DNA of 64,000 nucleotides. It comes from CAIWHR01 sp963709525. Lineage in GTDB: Bacteria > Pseudomonadota > Gammaproteobacteria > Burkholderiales > Casimicrobiaceae. A program made the position numbers and the translations under genes. The stretch is taken from NCBI GenBank assembly GCA_963709525.1, contig CAVPXB010000008.1, positions 124,001 through 188,000 of the forward strand, written 5' to 3'. Every line of letters starts with the position of its first letter. The first letter of the stretch is position 1. The notes under the pieces were generated by a model, which worked only from the letters and a program-made list of their open reading frames with translations, searched no databases and was not told the DNA's origin. This document shows, in pieces, positions 47,375 to 56,241 of the stretch.

Positions 47375-47908
47375 ATGTTCCGCTCGATGTCGATGCTGCT
47401 GTTGCTTCCGCTCGTCTTTGGCGTCTCCGCGTCTCTGGCGCAGACAAGAAAGCCCGCGTCACCCGCAAGAGTCCCCGCGGCGAAGGACAACTCCATCAGC
47501 GTCAACGTTTTCTTGCGTGATGGAAACAAGAACGAGGTATTGCTCGGCACGCGCATTTGGCCGGATTACCCCGAGTACAACGCCGTCGCCCTGCAGCGTT
47601 TCTTCGCGACAATGAGAGCTCTCGAGCCTGCCTACAAACAGGACGATGAGGTTGCGTATACGTGGTCGACCAAGGGTCGCGTGACCAAGTGCAGCATCTA
47701 CCTCGAGTCACCCGGAGCGGGTGGCAAGGCGGGAACCGGCGCGGTGGTGGGATGCGAAGCGAATGGCGTGAGCAGCCTCGCAGTCACGTCTGCCGCCGAC
47801 CCCAAGAGCCCCGTCAGCTCGTCCCAGGATTCCAGGCACGTGACCGACGTGATGGATATGTTCAAGAAGCAATCGGAGCGCGCCAGGGGCACGCTGCCCA
47901 GGCAATAA
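47375..47908 (+). CDS. Secreted protein of unknown function
   Basis: No family was recognised. The 177-residue product begins with a signal peptide (MFRSMSMLLLLPLVFGVSASLAQ). The mature part has a plausible single domain with NVFLRDGNKNEVLLGTRIWP and a Cys pair (Cys in TKCSIYL and GCEANG). The C-terminus is polar and helical. The GGAGG six bases before the ATG supports the start at 47375. It is isolated from neighbours by opposite strands. Confidence 0.6.
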   Translation: MFRSMSMLLLLPLVFGVSASLAQTRKPASPARVPAAKDNSISVNVFLRDGNKNEVLLGTRIWPDYPEYNAVALQRFFATMRALEPAYKQDDEVAYTWSTKGRVTKCSIYLESPGAGGKAGTGAVVGCEANGVSSLAVTSAADPKSPVSSSQDSRHVTDVMDMFKKQSERARGTLPRQ

Positions 47909-47972
47909 CGATTTCCCGCCAGGCGGCGGGAGTCGCTCGTCGCTTCCGAGGCCCGCGCGACGCGCATTTCTA

Positions 47973-48146
47973 GGACCAGCAGTCGCCTGCGGCCTCTGCC
48001 TGCTGCTGCTGTTCTCTGAATCCGCCTTTGGCATTTGCCTGGGCTGCAGGCCGCCCGATTTCGCCGAGGCGCTGGGTCACGAGGAAACCTGGAAGCTGCA
48101 CAACAACTGCAAGCAGGATTTGGTCACGCAGCCAGCAGCTTCTTGA
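47973..48146 (+). pseudogene. Possible DUF4395-like C-terminal remnant
   Basis: An open stretch without a start codon encodes CGLCLLLLFSESAFGICLGC. That closely resembles the conserved last helix and CxxC of DUF4395 membrane proteins, which often sit beside small thioredoxins. The continuation (RPPDFAEALGHEETWKLHNN) does not look like the family, and the N-terminal helices are absent. It overlaps the 3' end of the thioredoxin gene on the other strand. Confidence 0.35.
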
Positions 48147-48360
48147 TGTCGTCGACCGACAATACCTTTCCGCTGCTCTTGACGTCGCCATTCACCACCA
48201 GCGCGGGCGTGCGGGTGACGCCGGCATCGATGATCGCGTTGATGTCCGTCACTTTCTCCAACTCATACTCGAGTCCGAGGGCTTCCGCCGCTGCGGTCGC
48301 ATGCTCACTGAGGGCGACGCACTTGGAACAGCCGGAACCGAGCACCTGCAGCTTGATCAT
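48124..48360 (-). CDS. Small thioredoxin-fold protein (redox-active disulfide protein 2 type)
   Basis: A 78-residue glutaredoxin-like protein with the active site GSGCSKC near residues 9-15 and the cis-proline in GVTRTPALVVNG. The fold resembles MTH895-type small thioredoxins. The ATG lies 11 bases after the permease stop. This permease-thioredoxin pairing is common in metal and arsenic resistance clusters. The partner may be a thiol in the permease or in a regulator. Confidence 0.85.
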   Translation of the reverse strand: MIKLQVLGSGCSKCVALSEHATAAAEALGLEYELEKVTDINAIIDAGVTRTPALVVNGDVKSSGKVLSVDDIKKLLAA

Positions 48361-48371
48361 GAATTCACTCC

Positions 48372-49748
48372 TTATGGAAAGAGGGCGCCGTACACGAGCC
48401 CGCTGAAAGTCGCCATGACGACCACCAGCGAGCAGTAGACGACCGTTTTTTGCGTGCCGAGGATGCTGCGGATGACCAGCATGCTGGGCAGCGACAGCGC
48501 CGGGCCCGCGAGCAGCAGCGCAAGCGCCGGTCCCTTGCCCATGCCCGAGCCCATCAATCCCTGGACGATGGGGATTTCTGTGAGCGTGGCGAAGTACATG
48601 AACGCGCCCGCCAGCGCCGCGAAGAAATTGGACAGCAGCGAATTGCCGCCGACCGCGGCCTCGACCCATTCGGAAGGGACGATGCCCTCGTGCCCGGGGC
48701 GCCCGAGGAGGAACCCCGCGAGCAGCACCCCGCCCAGCAGCAGCGGCAGGATCAGCTTGGCGAAGCCCCAGGTCTGGCCGAGCCATTCGTCGCCATCGCC
48801 CGGCTGCGTCGCCGCCGCCAGCGTGAAGCCCAGGAGACCGGCGCTGAAGGCGAGCACGGGAGCCTGCGGCAGCAGCCACGCCAGGAGGGCGACCACGGCC
48901 GCGGTGATCGCCAGCGGCTGCCAGTGCCAGCGCCAGCGAAAGACCAGCAGCAACGCAAGGCCCAGCCCGGCCACCGCCGTCAACGGCCATTTCCAGGCGA
49001 ACACCGCGTGCCAGACCGCGCTGTCCTCGGCGCGGGCGGGCGCCCAGTTGGCGAACACCAGGACCGCCACCTGCAGCGCGAAGAACGCCGCCGTGTCGGC
49101 CAGCGGCCGGCCCGCGTCGGTGCCGCCCTCGAAGCCCTTCTGCGACAGCGCGCGTACCGCTTCCTCGCGCCGGTAGATGAGTTGCATGATGATGCCGATC
49201 ACCAGCGCGAAGCCGACCGCGCCGAGCGCGCGCGCCAGCCCCAACTCGAAGCCCAGGATCTTGGCGGTCAGGATGATCGCCAACACGTTGATCGCCGGCC
49301 CGGAGTAAAGAAAGGCGATGGCCGGCCCCAGCCCGGCGCCACGCCGGTAGATGCCGCCGAACAGCGGCAGCACCGTGCAGGAGCAGACCGCGAGGATGGA
49401 ACCCGATACCGAAGCCACGCCGTAAGCGGTGACCTTGTTCGCCGCAGGGCCCAGGTACTTCATCACCGCATCCTGGCTGACGAAGACGGCGATCGCGCCG
49501 GCGATGAAGAACGCCGGCACCAGGCAGAGCATCACATGCTCGCGCGCATACCAGGTCAACAGCGCGAGCCCTTCGAGCACCGCGTTGTCGAAACGTGCGG
49601 TGCCGACGGGCATGAAGAACACCAGCAGGAAGGCGGCGAGGATGCCCGCCAGCCATTTGAGCTCGGTCGGATGGTCGCGCAAGGCGTGCCATGCCCGGCC
49701 GACGGGCGATTCGGGCGCTTTCATTGCTTCGGTGGTCGGCATCGCCAT
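48372..49748 (-). CDS. ArsP/YraQ-family permease (DUF318)
   Basis: A multi-helix inner-membrane permease of about 458 residues. The signature region is SGSILAVCSCTVLPLFGGIYRRGAG followed by YSGPAINVLAIILTAKILG, with a repeat of the pattern near the C-terminus (LTEIPIVQGLMGSGMGKGPALALLLAGPALSLPS). ArsP members export trivalent organoarsenicals; other members are uncharacterised. The start is set at the ATG at 49748, 13 bases after the atpG stop. The arsenic context 7 kb away supports an arsenical role, but this is inference. Confidence 0.75.
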   Translation of the reverse strand: MAMPTTEAMKAPESPVGRAWHALRDHPTELKWLAGILAAFLLVFFMPVGTARFDNAVLEGLALLTWYAREHVMLCLVPAFFIAGAIAVFVSQDAVMKYLGPAANKVTAYGVASVSGSILAVCSCTVLPLFGGIYRRGAGLGPAIAFLYSGPAINVLAIILTAKILGFELGLARALGAVGFALVIGIIMQLIYRREEAVRALSQKGFEGGTDAGRPLADTAAFFALQVAVLVFANWAPARAEDSAVWHAVFAWKWPLTAVAGLGLALLLVFRWRWHWQPLAITAAVVALLAWLLPQAPVLAFSAGLLGFTLAAATQPGDGDEWLGQTWGFAKLILPLLLGGVLLAGFLLGRPGHEGIVPSEWVEAAVGGNSLLSNFFAALAGAFMYFATLTEIPIVQGLMGSGMGKGPALALLLAGPALSLPSMLVIRSILGTQKTVVYCSLVVVMATFSGLVYGALFP

Positions 49749-49761
49749 CAGCGTACTCTCG

Positions 49762-50722
49762 CTATCGTAGACGAGCACCGCGCGTAAAGGATGCACTTCG
49801 GCGGCACCTCTGCCCTTGAGGACTCGGGTGCCGGGAGGCTTGGCCGCTGCCGCCTGCTACCGTACCCGCCGGCGATCCCGCGTCGGTAACCATGTCGGCC
49901 GCCAGCAGGAGAATCTCGATTTCCTCGGTAATCTCCTCCTGGCGCTGGGTGTTGTAGGCCAGACGGAGGCGAGCGCTGTCTTCCTCCAGCCTATTCAGGG
50001 CGCGATCCATATGCGCCTGGCGCTGGCGGTTCTCGGCCATGAGCGAGTCGTAGAGCAACTCGTTGAGGACAGCGTGGAGATAGTGTCCTGTCAGGCCGCT
50101 CAGGAAGTCTCCGGGAGGAAGATTGAGTTCCGCTGGATAAGGCCGCAGTCGGCCGGGAGCCGGCAAATCGCGCAAAGGCAGCAAACGGCGCATGCGGATG
50201 TCGCCGAGTGGCATCGCAATGGTAGAACGCAGAGAGCCCGTAGCCGGCCAGTGTGTCGTCGGCCAGCAAGCGGCTCAACGCCCGGGTCAATCGAAGGAGC
50301 ACCGCCGGCACTTCGTCGGCCACGATGGCTCCCGGCAGCGTCAGCTCGACGCAGTCTCGTTCGCCGATCCGGCTTGCCAGACGTTGCCCGATGATGGCCC
50401 AACGAACAGGGGCATCCCTCGCCTCGCACAGCACGTCCATTCGCGTCAACAGCGCCTCGTTGAAATCACCGCAAAAACCCTGTTCCGAACCCACCAGCAC
50501 GCATAGCTCACGCCCCGCCGCCGGTGTGCTGGCGAATTCGGCATGACCGGCAAGAAAATCGGCTGCCGCTGCCTCGATGCCTGCCACCATGCGGCGCTGG
50601 CTGGCGAGGAAATCCGTCAGAATGCGGGTTTCCATGAGGGCCAGGCCTTTCATTGCCGACATGATGCCGGCGATATCGGACAGCGCCTCCAGCCGCCTGG
50701 CGATCTCACGCCGGCGGCTCAT
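49762..50722 (-). CDS. atpG: N-type ATPase gamma subunit (frame broken once)
   Basis: This is the central stalk subunit of the alternative F-ATPase, about 320 residues. The N-terminal helix SRRREIARRLEALSDIAGIMSAMKGLA and the C-terminal helix (HAVLNELLYDSLMAENRQRQAHMDRALNRLEED) pair in the coiled coil. The frame shifts near 50205, between AFYHCD and PLGDIRMRRLLPLRDL. The ATG at 50722 overlaps the alpha gene end by 17 bases. It is the last gene of the atp operon, and the ArsP-like permease follows closely. Confidence 0.8.
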
Positions 50723-52201
50723 CGCCCATCTCCCGCAACCAGCCGGCCACGGCATGTCTCGCCAGGCATCTTGCCCTGCAGCGAGCCCGGGGCCGCCCGC
50801 CGCTGCACATTTCAGCAGCCTCGCCAACCGTGCCTGCACGGCCGCTCCCTCCAGCCCGTCGAAAAGGCCCTCGTTGTAGGCCACCAGCCAGGCCAGGTGC
50901 TGCTCCGGTGACAAGGGTGCCAAACGTTCCTGCTTGAGGAGTTCCCGAAGCAGGCGGCCACGCCGGATCTTGGCCTCGACGCTCGCCTCCAGCCGCGAGC
51001 CGAAGCGGGTGAAGACCTCCAGTTCCAGAAACTGCAGGAAATCCAGCTTCATGCGCCCGGCCTCGGCCTTGATGGCCGCCAACTGGGCCTTGCCGCCAAT
51101 GCGCGAAACCGAGCGGGTGATATCGATGGCGGGCAGGAAACCCCGGGCGTACAGCGCCGGATCGAGATAGATCTGGCCGTCGGTGATGGAGATCAGGTTG
51201 GTGGGAATGTAGGCGGCGATCTCGCCCTGCTCGGTTTCGACGATGGGCAGGGCGGTCATGCTGCCTCCGCCGTAACGGGCCGACAGACAGGTGGAACGTT
51301 CCAGCAGGCGCGCATGGAGGAAGAAGATATCGCCGGGATAGGCCTCCCGCCCTGGCGGGCGACGCAACAGCAGCGACAACTCCCGATAGGCGCGCGCATG
51401 GGTGGTGAGGTCGTCGTACACCACCAGGACGTCGCGCCCAGCCCACATCCATTCTTCGGCGATGGCGCAGCCGGCAAAGGGTGCGAGGAACTTGAGCCCG
51501 GGCGTGGTGGTGGCTTCGGCGACCACCACGCAGGTGATGTCGAGAACGCCGGCCTGGCGCAGGGTTTCGATGGTGGCGACCACCGCCGAGCGCTTCTGGC
51601 TGACCAGCACATAGACGCACAGGACATCGCGCCCCTTCTGGGCGATGACCGTGTCCAGTGCCAGCGAGCTCTTGCCGGTGCCCGCGTCGCCGATGATGAG
51701 CTGGCGTTGGCCCTTGCCGATGGGGATCATCGTATCCACCATCTTGCTGCCGCTCTGCAACGGCCGCGCGACGAAATCCCGTGCGGTGATGGGCGGCGAG
51801 GAAACCTCCAGCGCGCGGCGGCGGTTGGATTGGGGCGCAGGTCCGCCATCGAGGGGATGGCCCCAGGGGTCCACGACACGGCCGAGAAAGCCATCGCCGA
51901 CGCCGATATCCAGTCGCCGCCCGGTGAGATGCGCCGAAGCTCCGGCGGCAAGGCCGTCCTTCTGGCTGAGCAGGATGGCGCCGATGCGCGCGCTGCCCAG
52001 ATCGAACACCAGGGCCTCGCTGCCGTCCTCGAAACGCAGGATTTCATCCATCGCCGCCGAGGGAAGGCCCTCGATCCTGGCGATGCCGTCGCCGATGGCC
52101 ACCAGCTTGCCGATTTCGCTGATCCGAAGTTGCGGCCGGTAGCCGTCGAGCCACGGGCTGCGCGCGCGGCTGGCGTTCAGGGGAGGCAGGTCATGGAGCA
52201 A
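50706..52201 (-). CDS. atpA: N-type ATPase alpha subunit (frame broken near the end)
   Basis: This non-catalytic nucleotide-binding subunit is about 497 residues. The P-loop is GDAGTGKSSLALDT, with VYVLVSQKRSAV and LLRRPPGREAYPGDIFFLHARLLER typical of alpha. Its best start is a TTG at 52201 with GGAGG eight bases upstream; no ATG is well placed. Near 50745 one base appears lost. The uncorrected frame therefore runs straight into atpG, while the corrected one ends GWLREMGDEPPA at 50706. The alpha-gamma 'fusion' is judged an artefact. Confidence 0.8.
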
Positions 52202-52937
52202 GATGGGTGCCTCCGCAAAAATCCCCAGTTCGCCGGCAAGGCTGAAGTCCAGTTGCCAGGCCCCGAGAGACACCCGTATCCCGGCCAGCAGATCGCCGTC
52301 CTCGACAAATTCGAGGTGGCCGTGAGCGTCCCAGTCGGGCTTCGATGGCGCCGGAGACCTGCCGGCGCTGTTCTTCGGAGAGCGAATAGGCGCTGGCCAC
52401 AACGCCCTGTCCGTTTCCATTGTGGCCCGCACGCAACGGGGCAACACGCTCATCCGGCAAGGTCGCCAGTTCCTCGATGAAGAGTTTCACCAGGCGCGCT
52501 TCCAGATCCGGTCCGGCAAGTCGCGCCAACAACTTGCTGGCAAACTGGCGAGCCTGGATGCCTGCCTGGGCAGCAAGTTCGCGCTGCAGCGTCTCCTGCC
52601 GATGCGCGTCCTGGGCCGCGCTGCGCTCGCGCTCTGCGGCCAGGTGTCGACTCAACGCCTCCATCTGCCGCGATCGCTCGGCCGCCATTTCTGCATCGAA
52701 CCGCGCGCGCGCCGCCGCCTTTTCCTGCTCCCAGTCGGCCAGCCGGCCCTCGAACTGGTTTTTCAGGACTGAAGCCCGCGCTTCCGCCTCCCGAGCCCCG
52801 CTCAGGACGCGTTCGATCCCCGCCCGGCGTTGCGCCAGGGTCGCGAGCACCGGCCGATAGAGAAAACGCTTGAGTATCCAGACCAACGCCAGGAAGTTGA
52901 CTATTTCCAGGGCGAAGGTGGTCCAGTCCAGCTCCAT
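52191..52937 (-). CDS. atpF: N-type ATPase b subunit with delta-like C-terminus (frame broken twice)
   Basis: This is the peripheral stalk. One N-terminal helix (FALEIVNFLALVWILKRFLY) precedes a long charged coiled coil to about residue 150. A delta/OSCP-like end then follows, DAHGHLEFVEDGDLLAGIRVSL and LDFSLAGELGIF, as in N-ATPases that lack a separate delta. The frame shifts near 52330 (a GGG run) and must shift back near 52218 (a five-A run) to end at 52191. The ATG at 52937 follows atpE by nine bases. Confidence 0.75.
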   Translation of the reverse strand: MELDWTTFALEIVNFLALVWILKRFLYRPVLATLAQRRAGIERVLSGAREAEARASVLKNQFEGRLADWEQEKAAARARFDAEMAAERSRQMEALSRHLAAERERSAAQDAHRQETLQRELAAQAGIQARQFASKLLARLAGPDLEARLVKLFIEELATLPDERVAPLRAGHNGNGQGVVASAYSLSEEQRRQVSGAIEARLGRSRPPRICRGRRSAGRDTGVSRGLATGLQPCRRTGDFCGGTHLAP

Positions 52938-52946
52938 GACCGCCTC

Positions 52947-53214
52947 CTACTTCAGGAAGTATTCGAGCAGCGGATTGCGGAAGAGGATGATGAGCACGAT
53001 CACCAGCACATAGATGGCCAGCGATTCGATCATCGCCAGACCGATGAACAGCGTTCGGGTAATGGATTTCTCCGCTTCCGGCTGACGCGCCAGCGCTTCC
53101 AGCGCCTGGGCAATCGCACGGCCCATCGCGAGAGCCGGGAAACATGACGCCGATGGCAATGGCCAGAGCACCCGCCGCGGTGGAGATCAGGGCAAACCAG
53201 TGGATGTCGCTCAT
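52947..53214 (-). CDS. atpE: N-type ATPase c subunit (frame broken once)
   Basis: This is the rotor-ring subunit, about 88 residues after correction, with two membrane helices and the polar loop ARQPEA. The frame change is an extra G/C in the run at 53137-53139, joining SDIHWFALISTAAGALAIAIG to ALAMGRAIAQALEALARQPE. The ion-binding carboxylate is Glu in LAMIESLAIY, with Ser next and Tyr five residues on. The position equivalent to Gln32 of the Ilyobacter ring is Met (ALAMG) instead of Gln or Glu, so the Na+ site is incomplete. Confidence 0.85.
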
Positions 53215-53216
53215 GT

Positions 53217-53921
53217 TTAGCCTTCTTTCCTGTCGTTCGGTTGAGACGCTTCGGGGTTTTCCGAAGCCTCGTGGGATTGCATTCCGCCGGCGATGTAGAT
53301 CAACGCCAGCGTGCCGAAAATGTAGGCCTGGACCAGGGCTTCGACGATGTGCAGCATCAGCACCGGCACCGGCACGAGCAGGCCTGCCACCAGAAGCACC
53401 AGCAGGGCCGCCATTTCCAGGCTCATGATGTTGCCGAACAGCCGTACGGCCAGTGCCAAAGTGCGGGAAAACTCGCCCAGCAGATGAAACGGCAACAGGA
53501 TCGGGCTGGGGGTCAGATAGTGGCGCAGATAGTTCTTCAGGCCTTCGCTGCGAATGCCGAACCAGTGCACCGACACGAAGACCAGGAAAGCCAACGCCGC
53601 GGTGGTCGACAGGTTGCCGGTCGGCGAGTGCAGCCCTGGCACGAGCCCGGTGAGATTGGCTACGGCGACGAAGAGCCAAAGCGTGCCGACGAAAGGCAGG
53701 AGCAGTCCGGCGCGGCCGGGCAACACGCCTTCGATGGCGTTCTCGATCGACTGGACGGCACCTTCCAGCGCCGTTTGCACCAGACCAGGGTCGTCAGCCG
53801 AGAGCCGTCGGGTCGCAAGCCAGCACCCGAGTCCCAGGGCCAGCAGCAGACCCCAGGTGGTCACCACCGTGGCGGTGATCCGCAACCCGCCGAGGCTGAA
53901 AACAACGCTCGCCGCATCCAT
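53217..53921 (-). CDS. atpB: N-type ATPase a subunit
   Basis: This is the membrane stator that carries ions to the c ring, 234 residues. Hydrophobic helices are interrupted by LFVAVANLTGLVPGLHSPTGN and the essential Arg in LALAVRLFGNIMSLEMAAL. The last helix is ALVQAYIFGTLALIYIAGG. The ATG overlaps the atpQ stop (TAATG). The frame is intact. It lies upstream of atpE by two bases. Confidence 0.92.
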   Translation of the reverse strand: MDAASVVFSLGGLRITATVVTTWGLLLALGLGCWLATRRLSADDPGLVQTALEGAVQSIENAIEGVLPGRAGLLLPFVGTLWLFVAVANLTGLVPGLHSPTGNLSTTAALAFLVFVSVHWFGIRSEGLKNYLRHYLTPSPILLPFHLLGEFSRTLALAVRLFGNIMSLEMAALLVLLVAGLLVPVPVLMLHIVEALVQAYIFGTLALIYIAGGMQSHEASENPEASQPNDRKEG

Positions 53922-54193
53922 TACCAATACTTCCGGATGAAGAAATAGACATTGAACACCCCGAGCGCGAGGCCCAGGATGATCAGGTTTAGCGTCCACC
54001 GCACCGTGTAACCCTCACCCAGGCTGTCGAGCCAGCGCCCCAGATAGGCTCCCGCCAGCAGCGGCACCAGGAAAAGCACCGACAGGCTGCCGAGAAAAAC
54101 CGTCTGGGCAAGGAGCGACCGGCGCCTGCGTTCCGCCTGCTTCAGTCGTTCGCTGTCCCGGGCGACGTCCCGGCGCCACTTTTCGTTGTTCAT
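53921..54193 (-). CDS. atpQ: N-type ATPase accessory membrane protein AtpQ (gene1/AtpI type)
   Basis: A 90-residue protein with a charged N-terminus (RRDVARDSERLKQAERRRRS) and two helices (TVFLGSLSVLFLVPLLAGAYLG and WTLNLIILGLALGVFNVYFFI). This layout is that of AtpQ, proposed to help ring assembly or Mg2+ handling. The ATG at 54193 overlaps the atpC stop (ATGA); a GTG at 54202 is less likely. The usual next gene atpR is absent, as atpB starts at the atpQ stop. Confidence 0.75.
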   Translation of the reverse strand: MNNEKWRRDVARDSERLKQAERRRRSLLAQTVFLGSLSVLFLVPLLAGAYLGRWLDSLGEGYTVRWTLNLIILGLALGVFNVYFFIRKYW

Positions 54194-54591
54194 GACGGCC
54201 ACCGATCAAGGTGGCGCAAGCGCCGGAAAAGCTCTTGCTCCAGCCGCTGCAAATTGTCCTTGACGCTCCTGAGCGCCTCTTCTTCCTGCGCCAGTTGCCC
54301 GGCCAGCAACGCGGAAATGCGCTCGTAATCCCGATCGCAAAGGTAGCGCCGGGTACTGACCGTCAGTTGATCGTCGGCAAGACGCAGTACGGCCCCGGGC
54401 ACGCCAGGTAGTGCCATGCGCCCTCCACGGTACGGAAACGGGAGAGGCCGTAGTCGAGGACGGTCATGAAGCGGGCACGCCCCGGCTGAATGCCGAAGCT
54501 GCCACTGGCGTCGCGTGCCGACAAAGCTGGCCACGTTGTCGACGCGCTCGCTGCGCACGGCGCTTTGCAGATGGAGGGTGATGCCGCTCAT
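54190..54591 (-). CDS. atpC: N-type ATPase epsilon subunit (frame broken twice)
   Basis: About 134 residues. The start ITLHLQSAVRSERVDNVASF and the middle piece GSFGIQPGRARFMTVLDYGL form the beta-sandwich, and the end is two helices (YERISALLAGQLAQEEEALR, SVKDNLQRLEQELFRRLRHL). Frame shifts lie near 54515 and near 54405 (a CCCGGGG run). The ATG overlaps the atpD stop (TGATG). It is the second gene of the operon. Confidence 0.75.
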   Translation of the reverse strand: MSGITLHLQSAVRSERVDNVASFVGTRRQWQLRHSAGACPLHDRPRLRPLPFPYRGGRMALPGVPGAVLRLADDQLTVSTRRYLCDRDYERISALLAGQLAQEEEALRSVKDNLQRLEQELFRRLRHLDRWPS

Positions 54592-56018
54592 CACACGCCC
54601 TCCATGCTGCCGCGCATGTAACAGCGATCCTCGGGCAGATCGTCGTATCGGCCGGCGACGAAATCCTCGCAATCGGCCAAGGTGGTTTCCAGCCGCACCG
54701 TGGCCCCCGCGATGCCGGTGTGTTCGGCGACGACATAGAACGGCTGGGTGAGATAGCGTTCGAGCAGTCTCGCCCGCAGCACGGTGCGCCTGTCGACTTC
54801 CGACAGGGCTTCCAGGCCCAGCATCGCAATGATGTCTTCCAGTTCCCGGTAGCGGGCCAGATGCTCCCGTACCGCCTGCGCCACGCGGTAGTGACGATCG
54901 CCGAGGGTCACGCGATCCATCATGCGGCTGCCGGAGGCCAGCGGGTCGACCGCCGGATAGATGCCCTTGGCCGCCTGATTGCGCGAGAGGATCACCGTGG
55001 TGTCGAGGTGGGCGAGCAGGGCGCCGACGGCCGGGTCGGTCATGTCGTCGGCGGGCACATAGACGGCCTCCACGGCGGTGATGTTGCCGCTGCGAGTGGA
55101 GGAAATGCGTTCCTGCAATTCCGCCACTTCGGAGAGCAGCGTGGGCTGATAGCCGACCGTTGCCGGCATGCGCCCAAGCAGTCCCGACAACTCGCTGCCT
55201 GCCTGCACGAAGCGGAAGGCGTTGTCCATCAGAAACAGCACTTCCTTCGCTACGTGGTCGCGCAGGTACTCGGCATAGGTCAGCGCCGACAGCCCGATGC
55301 GAAAACGCACCCCCGGTGATTCGTCCATCTGACCGAACACCATCAGGGTCCGCGGCATGACGCCAGCGTCCTGCATGTCGTGCCAGAGTTCGTGACCCTC
55401 GCGAATGCGTTCGCCGACGCCGGCAAAGACCGAGACGCCCTGGTGCAGGCGGACGATGGCGTTCATGAATTCCATGATCAGCACCGTCTTGCCTACCCCC
55501 GCGCCGCCGAAAAGCCCGGTCTTGCCGCCGCGAACAAAGGGGCACAAGAGGTCGATCACCTTGATGCCCGTCGGCAGGATTCCTCCCATGCCAGCCGCTT
55601 CGGCCAGCGGGGCCGGAGCGGCAACGATGGGGCGGGTCAGCTTCGCGTCGAGCGGCAGGCCGCCGTCCAGCGGATGGCCAAGGATGTCGAGCAGGCGGCC
55701 CAGGCAATCGGGCGTCACCGGCACCTGGAGCGGTCCGCCGGAATCGAAAACCGGCATGAGTCGGCGCAGGCCGCCCGTGCGATGCAAGGCGATGGCACGC
55801 GCCCGGAATTCATCCAGATGGCGATGCACCTCGAAGGTGTAGCGCTCGCCATCCATGCAGACGTACAGGGCCTGATGGAGCGGCGGCAGGCGATCGCACA
55901 CAATGTCGATGACCGGCCCGTGGATCTCCTCGATGACGCCCAGCGGCTGCAGCAAGGGGGCCGGGCAAAGCGAACCCGTCGGCTCGATTGGCGCGGGAGG
56001 AGGCGTGAAGTTGGCCAT
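54591..56018 (-). CDS. atpD: N-type ATPase beta subunit
   Basis: This is the catalytic subunit, 475 residues, first gene of the operon. The P-loop is GLFGGAGVGKTVLIMEF. The catalytic Glu is in GVGERIREGHELW, with Ile where most relatives have Thr or Ser, and LMDNAFRFVQAGSELSGLLGR forms the Walker B region. The start at 56018 (MANFTPPPAP) is preferred to an ATG two codons upstream. The frame is intact. The 223-base gap upstream to sigZ should hold the operon promoter, but none is clear. Confidence 0.93.
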   Translation of the reverse strand: MANFTPPPAPIEPTGSLCPAPLLQPLGVIEEIHGPVIDIVCDRLPPLHQALYVCMDGERYTFEVHRHLDEFRARAIALHRTGGLRRLMPVFDSGGPLQVPVTPDCLGRLLDILGHPLDGGLPLDAKLTRPIVAAPAPLAEAAGMGGILPTGIKVIDLLCPFVRGGKTGLFGGAGVGKTVLIMEFMNAIVRLHQGVSVFAGVGERIREGHELWHDMQDAGVMPRTLMVFGQMDESPGVRFRIGLSALTYAEYLRDHVAKEVLFLMDNAFRFVQAGSELSGLLGRMPATVGYQPTLLSEVAELQERISSTRSGNITAVEAVYVPADDMTDPAVGALLAHLDTTVILSRNQAAKGIYPAVDPLASGSRMMDRVTLGDRHYRVAQAVREHLARYRELEDIIAMLGLEALSEVDRRTVLRARLLERYLTQPFYVVAEHTGIAGATVRLETTLADCEDFVAGRYDDLPEDRCYMRGSMEGV

Positions 56019-56241
56019 CACCACTGTCTTTCCGTGGCAGGGCGCTACGGAAGAATCAGAGAATGCCTTCGCTGCTGTTCATGATAATCCTCTGTCGCCG
56101 ACTTATGGTGAAAGCGGACGTCGTCCGCCAAATCCGACCCGTCGGCGCTTTGCTTGTCTCGCTTCCGCACGCAGTGCGCCCGAAAAGCAAGCAGTCTGCC
56201 CATCGAAGGCGGGCAACGGCCGAAATGGATGCGCCCGAGGC

